A stretch of DNA of 64,000 bases from Maribacter polysaccharolyticus (GTDB taxonomy: Bacteria > Bacteroidota > Bacteroidia > Flavobacteriales > Flavobacteriaceae): NCBI RefSeq assembly GCF_028882255.1, contig NZ_JARBUY010000004.1:570328-634327 (forward strand), given 5' to 3'. Both the position numbers and the translations under genes were made by a program. The notes below the pieces were generated by a model, which saw only the letters and a list, made by a program, of their open reading frames with translations, was not told where the DNA came from and made no database searches. This document shows positions 26,705 to 35,326 of the stretch, one piece after another. The stretch's first letter is position 1. Each line of letters opens with the position of its first letter.

Positions 26705-27339
26705 TGTCAAAAAAGTCGAAATTTTATGTGGTTTGGAAAGGCAAGCGACCCGGCGTCTATACGACCTGGGACGATTGCAAGGCCGCTATAACCGGTTATA
26801 AAGGCGCCCAATACAAGTCATTTGCCACTTTTGACATGGCCAAGAAAGCATATAACTCCGATTATGCGTCCTACAAGGGTAAAAAAAGTCCTTCCTCGGG
26901 ATTAACCTCGGAGCAACTTCAGAAAATAGGGAACCCGAATTACCACTCCATTGCAGTGGATGCCGCCTCGAGTGGCAATCCCGGTATTATGGAATACCAA
27001 GGGGTAGACACCAAAACGGGTAAAAAACTATTCAGACAAGGGCCATTTCAACAGGGCACGAACAACATTGGTGAATTTTTGGCCATTGTACATGGCTTGG
27101 CCTTTTTGAAACAGCGCAATAGCGATCGTATAATTTATACCGATTCACGGACCGCCATGAGTTGGGTCCGTAAAAAGACCTGCAATACCAAATTGGAAGA
27201 AACCCCGAAGAACAAAGAACTGTTCGATTTGGTCCGAAGGGCCATAGATTGGTTGAACAAAAACACCTACACCACTAAGGTCGTTAAATGGGAAACAAAA
27301 GCTTGGGGGGAAATTCCCGCAGATTTTGGGAGAAAATAA
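26704..27339 (+). CDS. Ribonuclease H1 with N-terminal viroplasmin domain
   Basis: 211 residues. The first 45 residues form the viroplasmin/HBD fold (KFYVVWKGKRPGVYTTWDDC), known from eukaryotic RNase H1 and caulimoviruses to bind RNA-DNA hybrids. The RNase H domain follows with carboxylates in AVDAASSGNPG (Asp), NNIGEFLAI (Glu) and IIYTDSRTAM (Asp). It removes RNA from hybrids. Translationally coupled to purN by a 1-nt overlap. Confidence 0.93.
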   Translation: MSKKSKFYVVWKGKRPGVYTTWDDCKAAITGYKGAQYKSFATFDMAKKAYNSDYASYKGKKSPSSGLTSEQLQKIGNPNYHSIAVDAASSGNPGIMEYQGVDTKTGKKLFRQGPFQQGTNNIGEFLAIVHGLAFLKQRNSDRIIYTDSRTAMSWVRKKTCNTKLEETPKNKELFDLVRRAIDWLNKNTYTTKVVKWETKAWGEIPADFGRK

Positions 27340-27375
27340 GTCCTTTGACAACTTTTTGCAATGAAGGACATATCC

Positions 27376-27409
27376 TTGTGGATTTTAGCCCATCATTAAT
27401 GTATATTTG
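27376..27409 (+). promoter_or_regulatory. Promoter of the PfkB kinase gene: TTG-N23-TATATTTG
   Basis: TTG at 27376-27378 and TATATTTG at 27402-27409, 18 bp before the ATG at 27427. It matches the Flavobacterium-type -33/-7 consensus. Confidence 0.7.
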
Positions 27410-27426
27410 CAGCAAAATTCTAATTC

Positions 27427-28353
27427 ATGGGCAAATTACTGATTGTCGGCACTGTCGCTTTTGATGCAATTGAAACCCCTTTTGGCAAAACGGATAAGAT
27501 TTTGGGCGGCGCAGCGACCTTTATAGGACTTTCTGCTTCCCAATTTGATGTGCAATCTGCCATAGTATCCGTTGTTGGGGATGATTTTCCCCAAGAATAT
27601 ATCGATCTACTTAAAAAAAAGAACATCGATACCTCGTCTTTGGAAGTGGTGAAGGGAGGCAAAACCTTTTTTTGGAAAGGTAAATACCATAACGATTTGA
27701 ATTCCAGGGATACCTTAGTCACCGAATTGAACACGCTGGCCGATTTCAAACCTTTGGTACCCAATGATTTTAAGGATGCCGATGTCGTCATGTTGGGCAA
27801 TTTGCACCCTAGCGTTCAAATGAGTGTCATCGTTCAAATGACGAAAAGACCCAAATTGGTTGTTTTGGATACTATGAATTTTTGGATGGACAACACCCTT
27901 GATGAGCTGATGCAAGTCATAAAACATACCGACGTAATTACCATCAATGATGAAGAAGCTCGGCAATTGACCAATGAATATTCCTTGGTCAAGGCGGCAG
28001 AGAAAATACACGCCATGGGACCTAAATATGTAGTGATCAAAAAAGGGGAGCATGGGGCGCTCTTGTTCAACCAGGACAATATATTCTTTGCACCGGCCTT
28101 ACCCTTGGAAGAGGTATTTGACCCGACAGGGGCCGGGGATACCTTCGCCGGTGGTTTTTCAGGGTATTTGGCGGCAACGGGCAATACCTCGTTCAACAAC
28201 CTAAAGAATGCGGTCATACATGGGTCGAATCTCGCTTCTTTTTGCGTAGAAAAGTTCGGCACCGAAAGAATGGTAGATCTTGGTGAGGATGAAATATATA
28301 AAAGGCTACATCAATTCAAGGCTTTGACACAATTTGATATTGAATTACAATAA
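27427..28353 (+). CDS. PfkB family sugar/nucleoside kinase
   Basis: 308 residues. The N-terminal GG motif region is DKILGGAATFIGLSAS (about 20-35) and the catalytic signature is DPTGAGDTFAGGFSGY (about 232-247) with the base Asp. It is a ribokinase-fold kinase. Substrate is not clear: length and the MLGNLHP motif suggest the cytidine/adenosine kinase-like subgroup found next to purine genes. Context between purN/RNase H and a PurF-like gene favours a nucleoside substrate. Confidence 0.88.
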   Translation: MGKLLIVGTVAFDAIETPFGKTDKILGGAATFIGLSASQFDVQSAIVSVVGDDFPQEYIDLLKKKNIDTSSLEVVKGGKTFFWKGKYHNDLNSRDTLVTELNTLADFKPLVPNDFKDADVVMLGNLHPSVQMSVIVQMTKRPKLVVLDTMNFWMDNTLDELMQVIKHTDVITINDEEARQLTNEYSLVKAAEKIHAMGPKYVVIKKGEHGALLFNQDNIFFAPALPLEEVFDPTGAGDTFAGGFSGYLAATGNTSFNNLKNAVIHGSNLASFCVEKFGTERMVDLGEDEIYKRLHQFKALTQFDIELQ

Positions 28354-28359
28354 TAACAC

Positions 28360-28387
28360 GCCCTAACAGAAAAGTTAGGGCTTTTTT
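28360..28387 (+). terminator. Intrinsic terminator after the PfkB gene
   Basis: Perfect stem GCCCTAAC/GTTAGGGC, loop AGAAAA, then six T, 6 bp after the stop codon. Confidence 0.93.
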
Positions 28388-28512
28388 AATACGTAAAATC
28401 CATAACCGGGACATTGGGTTATGACCCTTCAAGAAGTGGGGATGATAATGATACTAGTAATAAATTGAAGTTCCCCTATTAGGGGTATTGGGTAAAATTT
28501 TAGAGGAAAAAA

Positions 28513-30411
28513 ATGAGCGACGCAATAAAACATGAATGTGGAATTTCGGTAATTCGTTTACTTAAACCGCTATCCTATTACAAAGAAAAATACGGTACGG
28601 CATTTTATGGGGTAAACAAAATGTACCTAATGATGGAGAAACAGCACAATCGGGGACAGGATGGTGCAGGTTTTGCGAGTATTAAATTGGATATGAACCC
28701 CGGGGTTCGCTATATGAGCCGGGTACGTTCTGCAGAACAACAGCCCATACAGGACATCTTTGACCAAATCAATAACCGTATAAACAAGGAATTTGCGGAA
28801 CATCCCGAATATAAAGAAGATGTAACCGCCCAGAAAAACAACATTCCCTATATCGGGGAAGTTTTATTGGGACATGTGCGATATGGTACATTTGGCAAGA
28901 ACAGTATTGAAAGTGTCCATCCATTCCTTAGACAGAATAACTGGATGCACCGTAACCTCATTGTCGCGGGTAATTTCAATATGACCAATGTAAATGAGCT
29001 CTTTGATAATCTGGTACAAATTGGACAGCACCCCAAGGAGATGGCCGATACGGTAACCGTTATGGAAAAGATAGGACATTTTCTTGATGATGCCGTGGCC
29101 AAATTATACAAGCAGATCAAAAAAGAAGGGTATAACAAAATGGAGGCTTCCCCTTTGATCGCCAAAAGATTGAAACTGACGAAGATCCTTCGAAAAGCAG
29201 CCAAGAACTGGGACGGTGGTTATGCCATGGCCGGAATGTTGGGCCATGGAGACGCTTTTGTCCTTAGGGATCCATCGGGAATCAGACCTGCCTATTATTA
29301 CAAGGATGATGAGGTCGTTGTGGTCGCTTCGGAAAGGCCTGCCATACAGACCGTTTTCAACGTGCCGTTCGAAGAAGTAAAGGAATTGGATCCAGGTCAT
29401 GCCATTATCGTAAAGAAAGATGGCACCTCAGGAATCAGTGAGATCTTGAAACCCAGGGAAAGAAAGGCCTGTTCCTTTGAACGTATTTATTTTTCGCGGG
29501 GAAGCGATAAGGAAATCTACCAAGAACGCAAGAACTTAGGAAAATTCCTTTTCCCCCAAATCCTAAAGGCCATTGACAATGATATTGAGCGCACCGTGTT
29601 CTCATACATCCCCAATACGGCGGAGACTTCATTTTTCGGCATGGTCAAAGAGGCCCAGAATTATTTGAACAAAAAGAAAGAGGAACAAATTTTATCCATC
29701 GGTTCCAATATCACCCAAAAAGAACTGCACGACATCTTAGGGGTCAGGCCCAGAATCGAAAAAGTCGCCATAAAGGATGCAAAATTAAGGACCTTTATCA
29801 CCCAAGATAGCAGTAGGGACGATTTGGTCGCCCATGTTTACGATATATCGTACGGTTCGGTGAATAAGGACGACAACCTTGTTATCATCGATGATAGTAT
29901 TGTACGTGGAACGACCCTTAAAAAAAGTATCCTGCGCATATTGGATCGTTTATCCCCTAAAAAGATAATCGTAGTCTCTTCGGCACCTCAGATACGCTAC
30001 CCGGATTGTTATGGAATAGATATGGCCAAATTGGAGGATTTCATCGCTTTCAAAGCGGCCTTGGCATTGCATAAAGACTACGATACCATGGATCAGGTCG
30101 AGGCCATCTACAAGAAGTGTGTAGCCCAAGTGAATTCCAAAGACAATGAAATAATCAATTATGTGAAGGAATTCTACGCGCCCTTTACCGCACATCAAAT
30201 TTCAGATAAAATAGGGGAACTATTGAGCCCTCCTGAGATAAAAGCCGAAGTCAAAATCATCTATCAAACCATTGAAAGCCTTCATAAGGCTTGCCCCCAA
30301 AACCTTGGGGATTGGTACTTTACAGGCAACTATCCTACAAATGGGGGAAACAAGGTAGTCAACAAGGCATTCATCAACTTTTACGAAGGTAAAAACGAAA
30401 GAGCTTATTAA
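28513..30411 (+). CDS. Amidophosphoribosyltransferase-like protein, long Bacteroidota form
   Basis: 632 residues, about 130 more than E. coli PurF. The Ntn glutaminase domain has a Cys at position 9 (HECGI), which would be N-terminal only after removal of an 8-residue leader, plus NRGQDGAGF and GHVRYGTFGKNS. The phosphoribosyltransferase domain has the PRPP loop VIIDDSIVRGTT (about 456-467). Extra segments lie around 90-110 and in the last 90 residues. It probably makes phosphoribosylamine or is a divergent paralogue; a classical purF may exist elsewhere in the genome. Confidence 0.85.
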   Translation: MSDAIKHECGISVIRLLKPLSYYKEKYGTAFYGVNKMYLMMEKQHNRGQDGAGFASIKLDMNPGVRYMSRVRSAEQQPIQDIFDQINNRINKEFAEHPEYKEDVTAQKNNIPYIGEVLLGHVRYGTFGKNSIESVHPFLRQNNWMHRNLIVAGNFNMTNVNELFDNLVQIGQHPKEMADTVTVMEKIGHFLDDAVAKLYKQIKKEGYNKMEASPLIAKRLKLTKILRKAAKNWDGGYAMAGMLGHGDAFVLRDPSGIRPAYYYKDDEVVVVASERPAIQTVFNVPFEEVKELDPGHAIIVKKDGTSGISEILKPRERKACSFERIYFSRGSDKEIYQERKNLGKFLFPQILKAIDNDIERTVFSYIPNTAETSFFGMVKEAQNYLNKKKEEQILSIGSNITQKELHDILGVRPRIEKVAIKDAKLRTFITQDSSRDDLVAHVYDISYGSVNKDDNLVIIDDSIVRGTTLKKSILRILDRLSPKKIIVVSSAPQIRYPDCYGIDMAKLEDFIAFKAALALHKDYDTMDQVEAIYKKCVAQVNSKDNEIINYVKEFYAPFTAHQISDKIGELLSPPEIKAEVKIIYQTIESLHKACPQNLGDWYFTGNYPTNGGNKVVNKAFINFYEGKNERAY

Positions 30412-30413
30412 TA

Positions 30414-30455
30414 TTTATCGATGAAATGCATCAGATTGTGCATTTCATCGATAAA
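30414..30455. terminator. Very long perfect hairpin behind the PurF-like gene
   Basis: Two perfect 17-bp arms (30414-30430 and 30439-30455; left arm TTTATCGATGAAATGCA) enclose an 8-nt loop, starting 3 bp after the stop codon. There is no strong T run behind it, so it may act as a 3' mRNA stabiliser or a weak terminator in either direction. Confidence 0.65.
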
Positions 30456-30514
30456 ATAGGTGTTTTAACGTCTTTTTACGCCAGAAGGAAGTCCACCCAC
30501 CTACTTTAGACCCG

Positions 30515-30585
30515 CCATAGCATAAGTAGGTTAAGTTCATGGTAAGATTTGGGGCAAAAAAGGTGGAGATTTCTCCACCTTTTTT
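30515..30585 (+). ncRNA. Candidate small RNA, array unit 1
   Basis: A -7-like box TACTTTAG (30502-30509) ends 5 nt before the core. The core begins CCATAGCATAAGTAGG and can fold into a hairpin: CCATAGC pairs with GTTCATGG with one bulged C, then TAA/TTA encloses loop GTAGG. A linker TAAGATTTGGGG follows, then a terminator stem GGTGGAG/CTCCACC and TTTTTT. A transcript of about 71 nt is inferred. It also has an extra possible pairing between ACCTACTT upstream and AAGTAGGT in the core. Confidence 0.75.
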
Positions 30586-30778
30586 ATTTCTACCCAATGC
30601 TTTCCGTTTATAAGCTTTATGAACTCCCCTTAAACCCCGTACGCCAGGTAGAGGTCATATGCCCCCTAACCCTTACGACACATTTTGCCCAACATCCCAT
30701 ACTTACACTTTACCGCTTTTATAGACGCTTCAACCAAGAATTTTCGAAGGTGCGAAATACCGACTTACATTCGTAGGA

Positions 30779-30847
30779 CCATAGCATAAGTAGGTTAAGT
30801 TCATGGTAAGATTTGGGGAAAAAGGTGGAACATTGTTCCACCTTTTT
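30779..30847 (+). ncRNA. Candidate small RNA, array unit 2
   Basis: Box TACATTCG (30766-30773), 5 nt spacer TAGGA, then a core identical to unit 1. The terminator stem reads GGTGGAAC/GTTCCACC, differing from unit 1 at paired positions so that pairing is kept. It ends in TTTTTATTTT. Inferred length about 69 nt. Confidence 0.77.
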
Positions 30848-31136
30848 ATTTTAAAATGCCTTACCCCGAAATTTCCCTCTCCGCCTTACCATTTTCGGAA
30901 TGTACGATCACTTCAACCCAATTAACGGGAAACCCCATCGGCAGCACCCTTATATGTAGAGTTACACTATACCTCTCGCTATTTATCACAGGACATTTTG
31001 CACTTTCACAAAGTAAACCATCTAGGAACATTGGATAATACCCATTTTCGCATAGGGATATTGCACTTTAACCATAGATTAGGGAGTTCATCTAAAACCT
31101 TTTATAACTAGCCGGTTACGCCTTATGTTCGTAGGA

Positions 31137-31205
31137 CCATAGCATAAGTAGGTTAAGTTCATGGTAAGATTTGGGGAAAAAGGTGGAACAATGTTCCACC
31201 TTTTT
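31137..31205 (+). ncRNA. Candidate small RNA, array unit 3
   Basis: Box TATGTTCG (31124-31131), 5 nt spacer TAGGA, core identical to units 1 and 2. Terminator stem GGTGGAAC/GTTCCACC with loop AAT (unit 2 has ATT), then TTTTTATTTT. Units 2 and 3 are the closest pair and also share the TTCGTAGGA segment upstream. Confidence 0.77.
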
Positions 31206-31341
31206 ATTTTAAAAATCCCTTCCCAATGACGGACCTTATCTTACCAAATACCACGCGAAATCCCCGTAAAGCGGATGAACGAAATCCAAAATTCATTAAA
31301 ATTCCTTTTTTATTTCCAACAAACCCAGTATTTTAGTCATG

Positions 31342-31411
31342 CCATAGCATAAGTAGGTTAAGTTTATGGTAAGATTTGGGACGAAAAGGGTGGAGACTTC
31401 TCCGCCCTTTT
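31342..31411 (+). ncRNA. Candidate small RNA, array unit 4
   Basis: Box TATTTTAG (31329-31336), 5 nt spacer TCATG. The core has one C to T change (GTTTATGG) and GGGA instead of GGGG after the linker. The terminator stem is GGGTGGAGA/TCTCCGCCC (one G-U pair), again changed with pairing kept, then TTTT. It converges with the superoxide dismutase terminator 13 bp further on. Confidence 0.72.
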
Positions 31412-31423
31412 CTATTTTTAGAC

Positions 31424-31459
31424 AAAAAAAAGCCCTTAAACCTAAAGGTCCAAGGGCTT
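31424..31459 (-). terminator. Intrinsic terminator of superoxide dismutase
   Basis: Stem AAGCCCTT/AAGGGCTT with a 14-nt loop. On the minus strand it is followed by a run of T, 20 bp after the stop codon. Confidence 0.9.
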
Positions 31460-31478
31460 CGATTCATTTGAGCGACTT

Positions 31479-32087
31479 TTATTTATTCGCACTGTATAAC
31501 GCTGCGACCTTCTCCCAATTGATTACATTGAAAAACGCATTTATGTAATCAGGTCTTCTGTTTTGGTAATTTAAGTAATAAGCGTGTTCCCACACATCCA
31601 ATCCTAGAATAGGAAAGCCCTCACAGCCGGTACCGGGCATAAGGGGATTATCTTGGTTTGGAGTTGAACAAACTTCCACTTTACCTCCTTTGTGCACACA
31701 AAGCCATGCCCAACCCGAACCAAATCGAGTTCCTGCAGCCTTACTGAACGCTTCTTTAAACGCTTCAAACGAACCAAAAGCGTCCGTAATGGCCTTGGCC
31801 AGTTCGCCAGTAGGTTCCCCGCCTCCTTTAGGGGACATCACCTCCCAAAACAAGGAATGGTTATAAAAACCACCACCATTGTTCCGCACAGCGGCATTGC
31901 CCATATCCAAATCGGTCAAGATAGCCTCGATGGATTTTTTTTCCAAAGGGGTCCCGGCAATGGCATTATTCAGGTTGTTCGTATAGCCATTATGATGCTT
32001 AGTGTGGTGTATTTCCATGGTCCTGGCATCAATATGTGGTTCCAATGCATCGTATGCATAAGGTAATTTTGGTAATTCAAAAGCCAT
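31479..32087 (-). CDS. Superoxide dismutase, Fe/Mn family
   Basis: 202 residues from the ATG at 32087 ([20 protein letters not shown]); a more upstream Met would add 12 residues lying across the -7 box region. Metal ligands: His in EPHIDART (about 27), His in FYNHSLFWE (about 77), and Asp/His in [19 protein letters not shown] (about 162-166). No signal peptide, so cytoplasmic. Fe versus Mn cannot be decided. It is convergent with the small-RNA array. Confidence 0.97.
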   Translation of the reverse strand: MAFELPKLPYAYDALEPHIDARTMEIHHTKHHNGYTNNLNNAIAGTPLEKKSIEAILTDLDMGNAAVRNNGGGFYNHSLFWEVMSPKGGGEPTGELAKAITDAFGSFEAFKEAFSKAAGTRFGSGWAWLCVHKGGKVEVCSTPNQDNPLMPGTGCEGFPILGLDVWEHAYYLNYQNRRPDYINAFFNVINWEKVAALYSANK

Positions 32088-32120
32088 AATTATCGTATTT
32101 AGGTTATAAAAATAGTTCCT

Positions 32121-32128
32121 CAAATTTA
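32121..32128 (-). promoter_or_regulatory. -7 box TAAATTTG (minus strand) of superoxide dismutase
   Basis: Perfect TAnnTTTG element 33 bp before the ATG at 32087, with a TTG-type triplet about 24 bp further upstream (32153-32155). It supports the shorter start. Confidence 0.6.
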
Positions 32129-32204
32129 CATTTTTTAACAGACTAATTCAGCCAATAAATTGTTAAGAACAATTTTGGATTATGTAATTTGCAGATAAAA
32201 ATCG

Positions 32205-35200
32205 GTGTCAGATCATTCCTTTAAAATATATAATGCATCCGCAGGTTCGGGAAAAACCCATACCCTGACCAAAGAATATCTTAAGATAGCACTTTCCTCC
32301 AACCGTTCTTTTAGCCAAATCTTGGCCGTTACCTTTACCAATAAGGCCGTTAACGAGATGAAGGAACGGATCTTGAAAAGTCTTTATGAATTTTCGACGA
32401 CCCCATCGCCCAACGCGGCCTCGGTGATGTTCATAGACCTGATGGGGGAGCTTGATATCGATTTTGAAACGCTGAAAAAAAGGTCCCAAACGACCCTAAA
32501 ACTCATACTTCACAATTACGGGTTTTTTGATATTTCGACCATAGATAAGTTCAATCACAGACTCATCAGGACCTTTGCCAAGGACCTTAAGATCGCCCAA
32601 AATTTCGAGGTCGTCCTTGATACGGACCTGCTATTGAACGAGGCTATCGACAACCTTTTGGAAAAAGTAGGGCAAGACAAGGTGTTGACGCAAGTGCTAA
32701 TGGAGTTCGCCTTGGACAAGATCGACGAGGATAAAAGTTGGGATATTTCCTTTGACCTGAATAAAATCGGGAAGTTGATTTTTCATGAAACCGAAACCGA
32801 GCACCTTTCGTTGCTCAAGAAACGAAAAATAAATGATTTCATTGCCCTTAAAAAATCATTGGTGGCGAAAATCCCGTCCCTTGAGTCGGAAGCAAGGAAA
32901 CTTGCCCAAAATGTCCTTGACCTGATCGTAAAGGAAGGCATCGATTTCAAATCCTTTTCCAGGGAGACCTTGCCCAACCATTTTAAAAAAATCATTGAAA
33001 ATGAATTTTCACTTTCAAAATTATACAATAACAACCTACAACAAAATCTAAGTGACAACAAGGTCCTTAAGGCCGGGATAAACCCTCCGAACGACACCGT
33101 AATCCCGGAAATCCTCAAGGTTTATATGCACATCAAGAACATATTGACCCAAAGGGCTTTTCTTAAAAACATATTGAACAATGTCATTCCCCTTACGGTA
33201 TTGAATGCCATTCAGGCCGAAGTAAAAACCATTCAGGAAGAAAGGGGTCAACTTTCGATATCGGAATTCAACACCCTTATTTCCAACGAAATCAAAAACC
33301 AACCCACTCCGTTTATATATGAACGTTTGGGGGAAAAATATCGCCATTACCTTATTGATGAGTTCCAAGATACCTCCGAATTGCAATGGAGCAACCTGGT
33401 ACCATTGGTAAGCCATGCGTTGGAAGGGGAAGATATGCAAGGCAAAAGCGGTTCCTTGTTTTTGGTAGGTGATGCAAAACAGGCCATTTATCGCTGGAGG
33501 GGTGGGCATGCGGAACAGTTCCTGAATTTGGTGAATGGGCAATCCAATCCGTTTTTCATTGCCCCTAAAACCAATAACCTACCTTCAAATTACAGAAGTC
33601 ATGAAGAGATCATACATTTCAACAATGACTTTTTTACGGTTACGGGACCGTTAATGAACAATCAACTCTACCAAGAATTATTCGAACAGGGCAACCAACA
33701 AAAGGCGAACCACAAGAAAGGTGGATACGTACGGATAAACTTTTTGGAGAAACAGGAAGGACAGGATTTGGATGCGTTGAATTGCGAAGAAGTTCTTAGT
33801 ACGATCCATACGATTACGGACAAAGGCTATCCCTTACGGGATATCGCCATTTTGGTCAGGGACAACAAAAATGGTTGTACCCTGGCAGATTATTTGACCG
33901 AAAAATCGATTCCGGTGATTTCCCCAGACTCCCTGTTGATCGCCAATAACAAAAAGGTGGGGTTCCTGATCGATCTTTTACAGTGCTCTAGCCATACTGA
34001 TGACCTTGAAGCGGGTTACAATGTACTGTATTATTTAGTGGGGAATACCCCCAATGAACATACCTTGATCCATGGTAACCTGCATCGTTTGGATGATTTT
34101 CTAAAAGAAAACCATGATTTCAGTTTGTCCGACCTGAAAAGTAGGTCGGTTTATGATGGTTTGGAACTTGCCATTAAAAAGTTCGGCTTGGTCAATGGTT
34201 CGGACGCCTACCTTACTTTTCTACTGGATATTGTACTCGAGGTAGAGCAAAAAGAAGGCACCGGCATGCCTACTTTTTTAACCTATTGGGAAAAGAAAAA
34301 AGACAAGCTGAGTATTGCCGCCCCGATTAATTTGAATGCGGTAAAGATCATGAGCATCCACAAATCCAAGGGACTGGAGTTCCCTATCGTTATTTTCCCC
34401 TATGCCAATTCGGATATCTATAAAGAAATCGATCCGAAATTATGGCTTACCGTTGACCCTGACGACTATAATGGTTTTAAGGAATTGCTGATCGACAGCA
34501 AGAAAGAAGTCACGGATTATAATGACACTGCAGCAAGGGCCTATGGGGAAGAGCGGCACAAATTGGAATTGGATGCCTTCAATATATTATATGTAGCCCT
34601 TACTAGGGCCGAAAGGGCATTGTATATTATCACCCTAAAGGAAGAGCGAGCCATCAAGTCGGAAAGAAAGACCCACTACCCTGATATTTTTGTACATTAT
34701 CTAAAAGAAAAGCGGCTTTGGAACGATACGGAAACGGTCTATTCGTTTGGGAATTTGGAATACAATACCGAACCCGAAAAACACAATTCGAATGAAAGGT
34801 CTGTTCCCTATCAATATTCCACTAAGGAAAACCCCAGTTTTAAACTAATGACCAAGGCAGGAATGCTCTGGGATACGGCCCAGGAAAAAGGGATCCAACA
34901 GGGTAATTTGATCCATCATATCCTAGGGCAGATTGAAACCCAGGATGATGTCGTTCCCGTGTTCCAGGAATTGGAGCGAATTGGAATGGTACCCCATGGG
35001 GATATCCCCTATCTGAAGCAAAAGATATTGGCTGTAATCAACCATGAAGCCCTTAAGAACTACTTTTCAAAAGGGAATACAGTCAAAAATGAAAAAGAAA
35101 TCCTCACCGCGAATGGGGAAATGTTTCGACCAGACCGCTTGGTCCTGTCCAATGGCAACGCCACCATAATCGACTATAAAACAGGAAAGGAAAACGATGC

Positions 35201-35312
35201 CTACAAAAAACAATTGAACGCCTATGCCCATGTCTTGGAAGATATGGGGTATACCATAGCGAACAAGATCATTACCTATATCAATAAGGACATATCCATA
35301 GAATACGTTTAA
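32205..35312 (+). CDS. UvrD-type helicase with C-terminal nuclease domain (AddA/RecB-like)
   Basis: 1035 residues, GTG start. Helicase motifs: Walker A ASAGSGKT (11-18), motif [13 protein letters not shown] (about 385), motif [16 protein letters not shown] (about 424), motif [15 protein letters not shown] (about 720). The C-terminal PD-(D/E)XK nuclease has PDRLVL and IIDYKTGK (about 980-1005). It is the motor-nuclease half of a double-strand-break resection complex. The AddB-like partner is 2.7 kb downstream, separated by kbl and an OmpA gene. Confidence 0.92.
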   Translation: MSDHSFKIYNASAGSGKTHTLTKEYLKIALSSNRSFSQILAVTFTNKAVNEMKERILKSLYEFSTTPSPNAASVMFIDLMGELDIDFETLKKRSQTTLKLILHNYGFFDISTIDKFNHRLIRTFAKDLKIAQNFEVVLDTDLLLNEAIDNLLEKVGQDKVLTQVLMEFALDKIDEDKSWDISFDLNKIGKLIFHETETEHLSLLKKRKINDFIALKKSLVAKIPSLESEARKLAQNVLDLIVKEGIDFKSFSRETLPNHFKKIIENEFSLSKLYNNNLQQNLSDNKVLKAGINPPNDTVIPEILKVYMHIKNILTQRAFLKNILNNVIPLTVLNAIQAEVKTIQEERGQLSISEFNTLISNEIKNQPTPFIYERLGEKYRHYLIDEFQDTSELQWSNLVPLVSHALEGEDMQGKSGSLFLVGDAKQAIYRWRGGHAEQFLNLVNGQSNPFFIAPKTNNLPSNYRSHEEIIHFNNDFFTVTGPLMNNQLYQELFEQGNQQKANHKKGGYVRINFLEKQEGQDLDALNCEEVLSTIHTITDKGYPLRDIAILVRDNKNGCTLADYLTEKSIPVISPDSLLIANNKKVGFLIDLLQCSSHTDDLEAGYNVLYYLVGNTPNEHTLIHGNLHRLDDFLKENHDFSLSDLKSRSVYDGLELAIKKFGLVNGSDAYLTFLLDIVLEVEQKEGTGMPTFLTYWEKKKDKLSIAAPINLNAVKIMSIHKSKGLEFPIVIFPYANSDIYKEIDPKLWLTVDPDDYNGFKELLIDSKKEVTDYNDTAARAYGEERHKLELDAFNILYVALTRAERALYIITLKEERAIKSERKTHYPDIFVHYLKEKRLWNDTETVYSFGNLEYNTEPEKHNSNERSVPYQYSTKENPSFKLMTKAGMLWDTAQEKGIQQGNLIHHILGQIETQDDVVPVFQELERIGMVPHGDIPYLKQKILAVINHEALKNYFSKGNTVKNEKEILTANGEMFRPDRLVLSNGNATIIDYKTGKENDAYKKQLNAYAHVLEDMGYTIANKIITYINKDISIEYV

Positions 35313-35326
35313 TAAAACCCAGAACT

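Larger units (their letters stand above)
30502..31411 (+). repeat. Array of four promoter-core-terminator units
   Basis: Four units start at 30515, 30779, 31137 and 31342 (spacings 264, 358 and 205 bp). The cores of about 38 nt are identical except one C/T change and the last purine. Spacers are unrelated or weakly related, so this is not a simple tandem duplication. The whole 1.06-kb gap between the PurF-like gene and superoxide dismutase contains no credible protein gene. Confidence 0.9.

Noticed and set aside
30515-31411. The four repeats as a CRISPR array
   Set aside because: Only four units, spacers of about 135-290 bp, and each repeat contains a terminator. No cas genes are present.
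30538-31548. Short frames beginning ATGGTAAGATTTGGG (MVRFG) inside each array unit
   Set aside because: The frames diverge after five codons and run into the terminator stem, and indels of one base between units are not in multiples of three. RNA structure explains the conservation better than a peptide.
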